A DNA stretch of 64,000 nt, from the NCBI GenBank assembly GCA_009777845.1, contig WRLD01000010.1, forward strand, positions 1-64,000, given 5' to 3'. The notes below the pieces were generated by a model. It was not told the origin of the DNA. It ran no database searches and saw only the letters and a program-made list of their open reading frames with translations. This stretch comes from Defluviitaleaceae bacterium (lineage in GTDB: Bacteria; Bacillota; Clostridia; Lachnospirales; WQUN01). Shown piece after piece: positions 1 to 9,200 of this stretch (positions within the stretch are counted from its first letter, which is position 1; each line of letters begins with the position of its first letter). A program made the translations under genes and the position numbers.

Positions 1-144
1 GAGGTTGGCACGTTCGTCAATTGGGGGCAGGTAACGTCCATTAAGCAGGCAGTAAGGTGTTGTCTAAGTGGTTTTCTTAGACAACACCGCACGCCGACCA
101 ACGCAGAGCGAGGTAGCCTCGGGACGGATAAATCCGTCCCCTAC
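1..144. repeat. MITE-like repeat A, left end cut by window edge, with nested hairpin element D
   Basis: The right terminus carries the palindrome GGGACGGATAAATCCGTCCC at 121-140 followed by CTAC. The interior matches the copy at 252-375 except for an insertion of element D at 43-101. No coding region is visible. The left terminal repeat lies mostly outside the window. Confidence 0.75.
43..101. repeat. Hairpin element D, nested copy
   Basis: A 13-bp perfect stem (GGTGTTGTCTAAG at 56-68, CTTAGACAACACC at 76-88) is flanked by AAGCAGGCAGTAA on the left and GCACGCCGACCAA on the right. The same element interrupts repeat A at 27593-27650 at the same point (after GTCCATT) and stands alone at 26162-26220. 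It has no coding capacity, so if it moves it must be mobilised in trans. Confidence 0.7.
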
Positions 145-171
145 AAAAACCCTGCAAATTAAGTTAAAGGC

Positions 172-235
172 ATGGAACGCGGATTTTCGCGGATTTGGCG
201 GATTTTCGCGGATTTTTTCAAGGTTAATCCGCTGT
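172..235. repeat. Repeat B (CGCGGATTT-rich)
   Basis: Short direct iterations of GCGGATTTTCGCGGATTT preceded by GGCATGGAACGCGG. The same block recurs in at least ten spacers of this window, in both orientations. Confidence 0.7.
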
Positions 236-251
236 CCGTAGATTAAAACCA

Positions 252-375
252 GTGACGGCTACTTGTAGGGGACGGATTTATCCGTCCCGAGGTTTGCACG
301 TTCGTCAATTCGGGGCAGGTAACGTCCATTAACGCATAGCGAGGTAGCCTCGGGACGGATAAATCCGTCCCCTAC
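252..375. repeat. MITE-like repeat A, complete copy
   Basis: The ends at 265-292 and 348-375 are exact inverted repeats of each other, each containing a self-complementary GGACGGAT/ATCCGTCC core. Between them are about 55 bp without a reading frame. A conserved GTGACGGCTAC precedes the left end, as it does in the copies at 58252 and 62119. Intergenic, no transposase. Confidence 0.8.
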
Positions 376-446
376 GAAAACCTGCAATCCCCACAAAAGA
401 CATGCAAATGCCCTTAACAAACGAAATATTTAAATCTACGTTTCTT

Positions 447-606
447 TCCTGCTGTGCCACGTTCCCTCTGCTTTGTGCCTCTGTGTGAACTCCTGTGTGA
501 AAAAATCTTTTAACTAAGGATATGGAAGTTATACGCTTTACCTACGTTCATTATTTGTCAAAAACCATTTCACACAGAGGCACAGAGAGAGCGTGGCACA
601 GCAGAC
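447..606. repeat. Repeat C, about 160-bp inverted-repeat element
   Basis: The left arm begins TGCTGTGCCACGTTCCCTCT and the right arm ends AGCGTGGCACAGCA, with TGTGCCTCTGTGTGAA and TTTCACACAGAGGCACA as inner inverted repeats. A second copy lies at 62368-62540. No open frame of note. Confidence 0.7.
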
Positions 607-617
607 AATAAAATGTG

Positions 618-845
618 GATTTAAAGGCAATTAAACACGGATTTAACGGATTTACGCAGATTTACGCGGATTTTATCTAGCGTGTTTTAAAATCCGTGTA
701 GTACGTGTTTCGTTAGCTTTTAATGAACGCAAGAAAAAATCCGCGAAAATCCGTTAAATCCGCGAAAATCCGCGTTCCATGCCTTTAAAATTTGCCAAAT
801 CCGCAAAATCCGCGTTCCATGCCTTTAAAATCCGCGTACCATAGT
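618..845. repeat. Repeat B block upstream of the phosphodiesterase gene
   Basis: Contains ACGGATTTACGCGGATTTT-type units and, about 100 bp later, their reverse complements (AAATCCGCGAAAATCCG), so the block can fold on itself. The rest of 376-870 has no convincing gene. Confidence 0.65.
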
Positions 846-869
846 CTTTAAGCTAGAGGAGTACATTTC

Positions 870-1388
870 TTGAAAATACTCGTACTAAGCGACACTCACG
901 AGCGAACCTCGGAGCTGGAGAGCCTGTTGGCAAGATATGCCAACGAGGTCAATTTGGTGTGCCATCTCGGCGACCACGCATGGGATTTAATGCGGTTTAG
1001 TAGCCAGTATCCCGACCTTAGCATGGTTGCTGTGGCAGGCAATTGCGATTACGGCAATGTCGAACCCGAGCGGATTTTGGCGTTTAAGCCGTGCTTGGAT
1101 AGCGGCGAGCAAGCCGTCACGCGCATTTTGTTGAACCACGGTCATAATCTGGGCGTAAAAAATGGCGTGGATAGGCTTTGCTATTATGCCCGCGAAAAGG
1201 GCGCGAACGCCTGCTTTTTTGGGCATACGCACATGCCTGTGTGTACTACCGTGGGCGGCGTTTTTGTAATGAACCCAGGCAGCCCTGTGCTTCCGCGCGG
1301 CGGCAGTGAGGCTTCTTACGGCATTGTCGAAGTTTCGCCCGAGGGGAAAATTACTGGGCAAATTCATTTATATGGTGGTCTGCAATGA
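870..1388 (+). CDS. YfcE/MJ0936-family metallophosphoesterase
   Basis: Predicted cytoplasmic binuclear-metal phosphodiesterase of 172 residues, the usual length for the family. Visible motifs are SDTH near the N-terminus, HLGDH around residue 33, GNCDY around 57, NHGH around 89 and GHTHMP near residue 117; these supply the Asp, Asn and His metal ligands known for calcineurin-like phosphoesterases. The start is TTG, chosen because GAGGAG lies nine bases upstream and no ATG is available before the first motif. The 3' end overlaps recJ by four bases (ATGA), so the two are probably translated together. The physiological substrate of YfcE-type enzymes is not settled; activity on phosphodiesters is family knowledge. 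Confidence 0.9.
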   Translation: MKILVLSDTHERTSELESLLARYANEVNLVCHLGDHAWDLMRFSSQYPDLSMVAVAGNCDYGNVEPERILAFKPCLDSGEQAVTRILLNHGHNLGVKNGVDRLCYYAREKGANACFFGHTHMPVCTTVGGVFVMNPGSPVLPRGGSEASYGIVEVSPEGKITGQIHLYGGLQ

Positions 1389-3106
1389 AAGCTCGTTGGG
1401 AAATTAAGGAAACAGACGCGGATTTAAAGCTGATGTCGCAGGTTTTAAATATAAGCGAAATCACGGCTTGCGTTATGGCGAATAGGGGTATTCGCAGCAA
1501 AAACGCGGCGATTTCGTTCCTTTCGCCTGCCCCCGAGCGGCTTCATTCTCCTATGCGGCTAAAGGACATGCAAAAAGCACTGGAAGCAGTTCGCGAGGCG
1601 ATTCCCAGCAAAAAAATTTTGATTTATGGCGACTATGATGCGGACGGCATAACCAGCACCGTTATTTTATACAAATTGTTTCACAAGCTCGGTGCGAATT
1701 GTGAATATTACATACCGCACAGAATAGACGAGGGCTACGGCCTAAACCTCGCCACGGTGGAAAAAATCGCCGAAAAGGGCGTGGATTTGCTTATTGCCGT
1801 TGACAACGGAATTTCCGCCGTAGCGGAAATAAAAAGAGCCGCTGAGCTAGGAATGGAAATAATTGTAATCGACCATCACGAGCCTGCCGAGGCCTTGCCC
1901 CCTGCGGTGGCAATCATTGACCCAAAGCAAGCCGATTGCGACTATCCGTTTAAGTCGCTGTGCGCGGCGGCGTTGGCGTACAAATTTGCGGTCGCGCTTA
2001 GTGATTTTATGGCTGTTCCCTTGTCGGACGGCGAGCGTGACGAGCTTATTGTACTAGCGGCAATCGCTACTATTTGTGACATAGTGCCGCTAGTGGACGA
2101 AAACAGGATAATTGCCGCGGCAGGGCTTAAAATTATTAACGCCAACAAAATGATTAACCTCGGAATTGGTAGCCTAATCGCCCTGCGCGGGTACTTGGAA
2201 AAGCCCATAGATGCGTTTGCGGTGGGCTTTGTAGTCGGCCCGTGCCTAAACGCAACGGGACGGCTCGCAAGCGCGGAATTAGCCGTAGAATTGCTTTTGT
2301 CGCCCCTTGACGAGCCGCAAAAACGAGTACAATTAGCTAGTCAGCTCTTGCAACTAAATGAAGCGCGGAAAAAGCTAACAGACGAATGTGTAAAACGCGC
2401 AATGGAAAAAATTGGCGGCACGTTGCCCAAGGTCTTAGTGCTTACTGATTTTGAGGCACACGAAAGCGTGGCGGGAATAGTGGCAGGGCGAATACGTGAT
2501 GCGACCTGCCGCCCGACGATTCTATTGACACAGGGCGATGGCGCGGTAAAAGGCTCGGCACGCTCGACAGAAAACTACAATATTTTCATGGCACTTTACA
2601 AAAACCGCCACCTGTTCAAACGCTTCGGCGGCCACGAAATGGCGGCAGGGCTTACCTTGTGCGAGGAAAACATCGAGCCGCTAAACGCCGCGCTTAACGA
2701 AGCCTGCGTTTTGACCGACGACGATTTTCGACCCATTTTGCACATAGACCGCGAGCTTTCTATAGAAGAAATAACCCTCGCGCTGTCGAACGAGCTAGCC
2801 GCGCTCGCCCCTTTCGGCAAAAAAAATGACGAGCCGTTGTTTGTGAGCTATGGGCTTCTTGCGGAAAATGTGCGTATAATCAACGAGAAAAACACACTGA
2901 TTTTTACGTTCCGAGCGGACGATGGGCGTAGGCTAAAGGGTATAGCCTTTGGGCTTAATGAGAAGTATGCAGAGGTATGCGGAGCGGCAACGCAGGGCAT
3001 TCTTGATATAGCGTACGGTATCGAAACAAATGTGTGGAATAATATCGCCGAGGTGCAGGTGCGGGTGAGGGATTTTCGGATTGCAAGCGGTGGGGGAATG
3101 TTGTAG
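1385..3106 (+). CDS. recJ: Single-stranded-DNA-specific exonuclease RecJ
   Basis: A 573-residue DHH-superfamily 5'-3' exonuclease, close in length to the Escherichia coli enzyme. The DHH core is seen as DYDADG (around residue 80), a VDNG motif near 141 and DHHEP near residue 163. The DHHA1 segment shows GRIRDAT and GGHEMAAG, followed by a C-terminal OB-like segment. These acidic and histidine residues bind the catalytic metals in the family. RecJ resects 5' ends in recombination and in base-excision and mismatch repair. The gene begins inside the stop codon of the upstream phosphodiesterase, indicating one operon. It ends 20 bp before a convergent TA operon with no obvious hairpin between. 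Confidence 0.95.
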   Translation: MKARWEIKETDADLKLMSQVLNISEITACVMANRGIRSKNAAISFLSPAPERLHSPMRLKDMQKALEAVREAIPSKKILIYGDYDADGITSTVILYKLFHKLGANCEYYIPHRIDEGYGLNLATVEKIAEKGVDLLIAVDNGISAVAEIKRAAELGMEIIVIDHHEPAEALPPAVAIIDPKQADCDYPFKSLCAAALAYKFAVALSDFMAVPLSDGERDELIVLAAIATICDIVPLVDENRIIAAAGLKIINANKMINLGIGSLIALRGYLEKPIDAFAVGFVVGPCLNATGRLASAELAVELLLSPLDEPQKRVQLASQLLQLNEARKKLTDECVKRAMEKIGGTLPKVLVLTDFEAHESVAGIVAGRIRDATCRPTILLTQGDGAVKGSARSTENYNIFMALYKNRHLFKRFGGHEMAAGLTLCEENIEPLNAALNEACVLTDDDFRPILHIDRELSIEEITLALSNELAALAPFGKKNDEPLFVSYGLLAENVRIINEKNTLIFTFRADDGRRLKGIAFGLNEKYAEVCGAATQGILDIAYGIETNVWNNIAEVQVRVRDFRIASGGGML

Positions 3107-3126
3107 AATATTAGCGGCAACACGCC

Positions 3127-3438
3127 CTAGACATAATTCTTATCTGTATCTTGGCGGCAGTCCTGTATATCATAAATGTACACATTGTCGTCAATTATCT
3201 CAAAAACAATTCTATAACGCTTGCCAAAGGGCTTGCAATAAAGCTCGTAGTCAATAGGCTTTTGCGAATAATATCTAGGGCAAATAGTAGGCAGCTCCGA
3301 CAGCTCGTTAAGCGCGTTCTCGTAAAACGTGTACAACTTTTCCGCCGCAGCTTCGCTTACACGCGCCAAAAATTCAATATGGCGGAACAGCTTCATATCT
3401 GCCTTTGGGTCAACTAAAACATGATACCTACCCCTCAT
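3127..3438 (-). CDS. RelE/ParE-superfamily toxin
   Basis: A 103-residue protein with a RelE/ParE-like plan: basic N-terminal strand and helix, a helical pair (residues 18-50), then a beta-rich end containing KPFGKRYRIVFEI and VYIYDIQDCR, the usual position of the catalytic or target-binding arginines. It starts in the ATGA overlap with the upstream antitoxin gene, the standard order antitoxin then toxin. RelE members cut mRNA on the ribosome while ParE members poison gyrase; the sequence alone does not decide which. Convergent with recJ. Confidence 0.8.
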   Translation of the reverse strand: MRGRYHVLVDPKADMKLFRHIEFLARVSEAAAEKLYTFYENALNELSELPTICPRYYSQKPIDYELYCKPFGKRYRIVFEIIDDNVYIYDIQDCRQDTDKNYV

Positions 3439-3710
3439 ACAGAAACGCCCTTAATCGCGTTTTTCATATTTTCAAGGCTTTGCTCCGCAGTCACAAACTG
3501 CACGCCCGCTCTGCGCCTTTCAATGGCTTCCATTATAGCGGTATCTCTGTCTGCCCTGTGAGTTACCGCAAACGGAATACCGCCCGCTTCCATGGCGGCA
3601 TTTAAAAAAATGCGAATGGCGGTGGACGTATCCATGCCAAGTGATGTAAAAAGCGTGTCAACGGCTTCTTTGAATTGGTTATCAACTCTAACTTGAATTG
3701 TTTTTGTCAT
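3435..3710 (-). CDS. RelB/DinJ-family antitoxin
   Basis: A 91-residue antitoxin. The N-terminus (TKTIQVRVDNQFKEA, then TSLGMDTSTAIRIFLN) is the ribbon-helix-helix DNA-binding domain of RelB/DinJ proteins. The rest is the acidic and aromatic tail expected to wrap the toxin. The ATG at 3710 is preferred over upstream starts because AGAGGTG lies just before it. It overlaps the toxin gene by four bases. Such pairs are normally autorepressed by the antitoxin-toxin complex; a near-palindrome at 3769-3786 is a candidate operator. Confidence 0.85.
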   Translation of the reverse strand: MTKTIQVRVDNQFKEAVDTLFTSLGMDTSTAIRIFLNAAMEAGGIPFAVTHRADRDTAIMEAIERRRAGVQFVTAEQSLENMKNAIKGVSV

Positions 3711-3768
3711 ATTTGCACCTCTTTTGGCTTGTATTTGGCAATTTTTTATACTCTTTATCATTACAATT

Positions 3769-3786
3769 TGCATACATTGTATTGCA
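3769..3786. promoter_or_regulatory. Candidate operator of the relBE pair
   Basis: TGCATACATTGTATTGCA is nearly palindromic (half sites TGCATACA and TGCAATACA with a one-base offset) and lies about 60 bp upstream of the antitoxin start. RelB-type proteins bind such sites, but this particular assignment is inference from position and symmetry only. Confidence 0.3.
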
Positions 3787-3874
3787 TGTGAAATGAGTTG
3801 TCAACGGAAAGCAAGCACGACAACCGCATGAATTAACAGCATGTTACAAAATTTTTAAATTACGGAATTTTTCG

Positions 3875-4048
3875 TATGATGGAACGCGGATTTACGCGGA
3901 TTTGGCGGATTTACGCGGATTTTTTCTTACGTTCTTAAAAGCTAACGGAACGCAGATTGCGAGGGTTTTTAATGGCGCGGATTTTAAGAAGCACGCCAGA
4001 TAGAATCCGCGAAAATCCGTTAAATCCGCGAAAATCCGCGTTCCATTG
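3875..4048. repeat. Repeat B block with inverted arms
   Basis: GGAACGCGGATTTACGCGGA near 3881 is mirrored by AAATCCGCGAAAATCCGCGT near 4023, with a spacer that includes a gene-free AGCTAACGGAACGCAG segment. It could fold into a long imperfect hairpin. No reading frame. Confidence 0.65.
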
Positions 4049-4102
4049 ATTTTTTTAACGAGAGCGGGAAAGATTTTTTAACGAGATAGGGAAATATACT
4101 TC

Positions 4103-4131
4103 TTGCGTCCTTTTGCTTATATTGGTACACT
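4103..4131 (+). promoter_or_regulatory. Possible sigma-A promoter of the GH13 gene
   Basis: TTGCGT (4103-4108) and TACACT (4126-4131) are separated by 17 bp and lie about 45 bp before the chosen start. Both hexamers deviate from consensus, so this is a candidate only. Confidence 0.35.
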
Positions 4132-4174
4132 TTAGGAATTGTTAAACAACTATAAAAAACACGAGGTATATAAA

Positions 4175-6211
4175 ATGCTTAATAAATCCGCCGTCTTTAG
4201 TGACGAAACAAAGCAATTTGTAACGCCGTACGCCCCCAAGGCGGGCGATACGGTGAAATTCTGCTTGCGCGTGGCGAGGGGCGACGAGTGCGCGGCTTCG
4301 CTTCATATAGTACCCAACGGGCGCGAGGGCGCGGCATACCCTATGAAAAAAACGCGCCATGACGACCTATTCGACTACTTTACCGTTAGCATACAAATAC
4401 ATTCCAAGCCGCTGAGATATTATTACCGCTGTGTCGCGGACGGCGAAACCTTTTATTACAACAAGCTCGGCCTGCGCGACTATGTTGACGAGCATTACAA
4501 TTTCCGCATGATTCCTGGGCTGAACGTGCCGCAATGGGCTAAAGGCGCGGTCATGTACCAGATTTTTATCGACCGCTTTTACAACGGCGACCCCACAAAC
4601 GATGTGGCAAACCACGAGTACGCCTATTTAGGAAAAACCGCGCTTTCTATGGAATGGGGCAAGGACATCGCGCCGTCAGGCGATTTTTGCAATTTTTACG
4701 GCGGTGATATTAAGGGAATCATGGACAAGCTAGGCTATTTGCAGGAATTGGGCGTAGAAGCCATTTACCTTAACCCTATAAATGTTTCGCCGAGCAGTCA
4801 TAAATATGATATTCAAGATTACGATTATATCGACCCGCATTTTGGCGTAATTATCGAGGACGGCGGCGATACGCTTCGCTTTGAACAGGTGCATAACAAA
4901 TACGCCACGAAGTACAAAAAACGCACGACTTCCAAGAAAAACCTCGAAGCAAGCAACGCGCTTTTCGCAAAATTTGTGGCGCTCGCGCATAAACACGGCA
5001 TCAAGGTAATAATGGACGGCGTTTTTAACCACTGCGGTTGCTTCAACAAATGGCTGGACGCGGCGGGCTTTTACCGCGAATCGGGCGAACCAGTCGGCGC
5101 GTACCACGAAAAGGCAAGCCCCTACCACGACTATTTTCTGTGGCATGGCGGCACATGGCCCGCCAACGACAGCTATGACGGCTGGTGGGCAAATTCAAAC
5201 CACCCCAAGCTGCACTTCGAGGCTTCCCAAAAATTATTTGACTATATAATCGAAATAGGAAAAAAATGGGTATCTCCGCCGTACAATGTAGACGGCTGGC
5301 GGCTTGACGTAGCCGCCGACCTTGGCATGAGTCCCGAAATGAACCATCTATTTTGGAGCAAATTCCATACCGAGGTAAAAAAAGCGAACCCGAACGCCAT
5401 TATTTTGGCGGAACACTACGGCGACCCTTCGCCTTGGCTCAACGGCGAATGGGACACCATTATGAACTATGACGCGTTTATGGTGCCGCTTACTTGGTTT
5501 CTCACAGGCGTAAACAAGCACAGCGAGGAAAGCCGCCCAAGCCTACGCAACGATGCCATGGCGTTAGAGGGCGCAATGCGTCACCACATGGCGTATTTCA
5601 ATGTCCACGCCCTGCAATCCGCCATGAACCAGCTTTCAAACCACGACCATTCGCGCTTCCTCACACGCACGAACAGCTGCACAGGCAGACTTCACACCGT
5701 AGGCGCGCGGGCCGCCGAGCGCGGCATAAACAAAAACATCATGATGGAAGCCATTGTATTCCAAATGACATGGCCGGGCGCGCCCACAATATATTACGGC
5801 GACGAGGCGGGGCTTGCGGGCTGGACAGACCCCGACAACCGCCGTACCTTCCCATGGGGCAACGAGGACAAAGTCCTGCTCGACCTGCACAAAAAATTGA
5901 TTGCCCTACGCAAGGAATATTCCGCCTTACGCGACGGCTCGTTGGAGTTTATCTGGTCGAACCACGGCTTTTTTTCCTACGGCCGCTGGGACGACAACGG
6001 CAAAATAGTCGTAGCCATAAACAACAACAACAAGCCCATGGAGGTCACGCTGCCTGTTTGGAAAGTGGGCATTTCGGGCGGCTATGTAACCGAACGAATA
6101 GTGACTGGTGCTGATACCTTTAGCGAAACCTCGCGCCGATTTTTTGTTACCCGCGGCGAGCTGAAGATTGTTGTGCCTATTTATGGGTCGGTTGTTTTGA
6201 TTAGGGCATAG
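4175..6211 (+). CDS. GH13 alpha-amylase family enzyme (neopullulanase / maltogenic amylase type)
   Basis: A 678-residue intracellular-type glycoside hydrolase without signal peptide. The first 120 residues resemble the CBM34-like N-terminal domain of cyclomaltodextrinase, neopullulanase and maltogenic amylase (GH13_20). The barrel follows with IFIDRF, DGVFNH, GWRLDVAAD, ILAEHYGD and SNHDHSR. By analogy D378 is the nucleophile, E413 the acid/base and D491 the third carboxylate. A small beta domain closes the protein. Expected activity is hydrolysis of alpha-1,4 (some alpha-1,6) links in maltodextrins or cyclodextrins. The ATG at 4175 has GAGGT seven bases upstream and is preferred to a TTG at 4139. 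No sugar transporter or regulator lies nearby, so its pathway context is not visible. Confidence 0.9.
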   Translation: MLNKSAVFSDETKQFVTPYAPKAGDTVKFCLRVARGDECAASLHIVPNGREGAAYPMKKTRHDDLFDYFTVSIQIHSKPLRYYYRCVADGETFYYNKLGLRDYVDEHYNFRMIPGLNVPQWAKGAVMYQIFIDRFYNGDPTNDVANHEYAYLGKTALSMEWGKDIAPSGDFCNFYGGDIKGIMDKLGYLQELGVEAIYLNPINVSPSSHKYDIQDYDYIDPHFGVIIEDGGDTLRFEQVHNKYATKYKKRTTSKKNLEASNALFAKFVALAHKHGIKVIMDGVFNHCGCFNKWLDAAGFYRESGEPVGAYHEKASPYHDYFLWHGGTWPANDSYDGWWANSNHPKLHFEASQKLFDYIIEIGKKWVSPPYNVDGWRLDVAADLGMSPEMNHLFWSKFHTEVKKANPNAIILAEHYGDPSPWLNGEWDTIMNYDAFMVPLTWFLTGVNKHSEESRPSLRNDAMALEGAMRHHMAYFNVHALQSAMNQLSNHDHSRFLTRTNSCTGRLHTVGARAAERGINKNIMMEAIVFQMTWPGAPTIYYGDEAGLAGWTDPDNRRTFPWGNEDKVLLDLHKKLIALRKEYSALRDGSLEFIWSNHGFFSYGRWDDNGKIVVAINNNNKPMEVTLPVWKVGISGGYVTERIVTGADTFSETSRRFFVTRGELKIVVPIYGSVVLIRA

Positions 6212-6286
6212 CCCTTTTTCACCGCTGTACTTTGGTGGGAATGTCGTCACGAGCCTTTATGGTTTGGGGAATGAGGAGGTTTCGTT

Positions 6287-9200
6287 ATGAAATATGTCTA
6301 TCCCGCTGTTTTTGAACCTGCCACAGAGGGCGGTTATGTGGTGTCGTTTCCAGACCTGCGCGGTTGTTACAGCCAAGGGGAAACAGTTTGTGAAGCCCTT
6401 TCAAACGCACAGTCCGCATTAGCTCAATGGCTCGAATACCTAACCGATAAAAAACAGGAAATCCCAAAAGTGTCAAGTATGAAAAGCAGCCTACTACTTG
6501 CCGTTATCCTTTTCGTGGGAAATATCGGCATATTGCCTACTTCGGCAAACACTACCCACACCGTAACATTTACCGCAGGAGCGAACGGAAGCATAACCGC
6601 TACACGACACCGAGAGCCTATAGCAAGCCCTGCCAATATTGAATCCGACAGCACCATAATATTTACGGCAACACCAAACGAGGGTTTTATTATAGCAGGG
6701 TGGACAATCACTGGCGGCACATTCGCCGATAATATTTCCGAAAATACACGCAAGGTGATTGTAAGCGACAATATAAGCGTGAATGTAACCTTTGAGCCTG
6801 TACACACCGTAACCTTTGACCTTAATGGCGGCAACATAAACAGTAACACCGAAAATATTGTCGAAAAAAATATCGCCCACGCTACAAGTGCAACAACCCC
6901 CGAAAACCCCTTGCGTTCAGGTTGGATTTTTGGTGGCTGGGACACTGATTTTACTAACATAACGGATAACACTCTCGTGAGGGCACAATGGCTACGGCTT
7001 GGCGCGCTTTCTTCGGGCGGTATGGGTGATGTATCCTCTGCTGAGATAGTCTTTTTGGCTCGTGCAATCGCAGTACACGCAGGCTTTGTAATACTCGATA
7101 ACCGTATCGCGGATATTAACGGTGACGGCGTTGTGGACAGTGCCGACATTACCGCATTTTTGCGGTGGCTAACAGGGTATTGTATAGAGTGCTTGAGGGG
7201 AAAACAGCATTTAACCTTTAAATCTAGCGAGGGCGGAAGTATCAATATTAAGGACGAGTGCTTTTTCGCTTATTCCGAAATTGAACTAGAAGCGACAGCA
7301 GAGGACGGTTACTTTTTTGCTGGCTGGGAAACATCTAACGGCGGTTACTTTGAATATGCTCCGCTTATGCCGCTTAACATTTTCCATGTACCCGAAAATG
7401 CAACGAATATTACCGCAAACTTTGTTTACATGAGTGACGTTGACACAGACGAGGACGGCTTGCCCGACTGGTACGAGGAGCTATTCGGCACAGACCCAAA
7501 CAACCCCGACACGGACGGCGACAGCTTGCCCGACGGCTACGAGGTATTCGTTTCATTTACAGACCCATTGCAGTGGGATTCTTTAGGTGACGGAATAAGT
7601 GACGGCGGACGAGATTCTGACGGTGACGGACTGACGAACTACGAGGAATTTCTGCTAGGCACAAACCCACACGACCCCGACACAGACAATGACGGCTTGA
7701 CGGACTACGAGGAAATACACATTTACGCCACAGACCCATTAAACCCCGACACAGACAATGACGGATTAACCGACTACGAGGAAATACACATATTCGCCTT
7801 AGACCCTTTGAACCCCTCTACCCTTGGTGACGGCGTTTTGGACGGCGTTCGGAAAATGACAACCGTTGTTGAAGCCCCCGATTTGCAACCAACCGACAAA
7901 GCCGTACCAAGTCTTTCTATCGACCTGCCCGCACAAGATATAGATAAAGTATCGCTCAACAGAATCCCCGAAAATAATATTTTTCTTACGCCGAACATTC
8001 CAGGATATACAGGGAGCGGATTTGAATTAAAAATTGACACAGAGTTTGAATCTGCGACATTAACCTTTGAGCTAGACCCCGACTTATTCAATGACCCCGA
8101 TTTTGACCCTGCTATTTTTCTTTGGGACGAGGAAACGCAACAGCTAATTGATGTAAGCGAGTTTATCGAGGGTACGTCTTTAGAGCATGATACAATTCAA
8201 GGGCAATCCGTTGTATCTACGCTTACGTTTGTAGTGTTTTATTACAAATTTGCAACTGATATGGCGACAGGCTTACGACAAACATATATGGTTATGGACA
8301 GGAGGGCTAGACACGAGGCTCTTATGTCCATGCCAACAGCCCCCATACAAGCTAAAAATGTTGACTTGGTTGTAATGCTAGAGGACGCTACTATGTTTGT
8401 GGATAATAACGACTTTGAGGAAATGCGACAATTCGCCCTAGAGGTTGTCAATAGCTTGGAAGAAAATGACAGAGTGGCTGTTGCTTTACTTGGCACAAAC
8501 TCTAGCGTAGCGTTTAATGAGCGTTTCCGCGACCATAACCCCCAAAGGGCTAACGCTATTGAATATCTTGAAAATTTAACAAGACGTAATCTTGGCTCGG
8601 GCGGTGCGTGTTCATACAATGGGCTTTTTAATGCACTTACAGACCTGCGTTCCGCTAATCAAGAAAATCAACGCGCCGTACTGCTTCTGACAAGCGGACA
8701 TTATGTGCCTGGCAATCCCGATTATCAAGCCTACGCCATAGGCGAAATGCAAGGACGGGGAAGTGATATAATCGTCCATACCGTTTTACCAAACTTCTAT
8801 CCCTCTGTAGCTCCGCAACGCATGAGGGAACTCGCCGAAATAAGCGGTGGTGCAATGGTTAATCTAAATGCAGATGGGCTTGATGTGATTATTGAGCATT
8901 TTGCTCAAAGGGCGGGGCTTGACCTCACCGACACAGACGGTGACGGCGTACCCGATGTTTACGAGCAAATGGTCGCAAATGGGGAATTGTTTTTATCCTC
9001 TGGCGAGCTTATGCCTGGCTATAATCTTCTTGATTACACAAACGCCGATTCTGACGGTGACGGTCTGCTTGACGGTGAGGAAATCGAAATACGCTTTATG
9101 ACAGTAGACGACGAGCTTCGTCCATATATTTTCATGCACTCAACACCTACGTTAGCGGATTCGGACGGTGACGGCATACCCGATATGTATGACTTCGTGC

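Noticed and set aside
3151..3417. 88-codon plus-strand frame between recJ and relB
   Set aside because: Antisense to the RelE/ParE toxin, which is supported by its ATGA overlap with the antitoxin.
5494..6114. 206-codon plus-strand frame inside the GH13 gene
   Set aside because: Arg/Pro-rich shadow frame of the GC-rich GH13 coding sequence, which contains all catalytic residues.
6424..7245. 273-codon minus-strand frame inside the exported protein gene
   Set aside because: No domain or start signal; the plus-strand frame has clear signal peptide, calcium loops and codon pattern.
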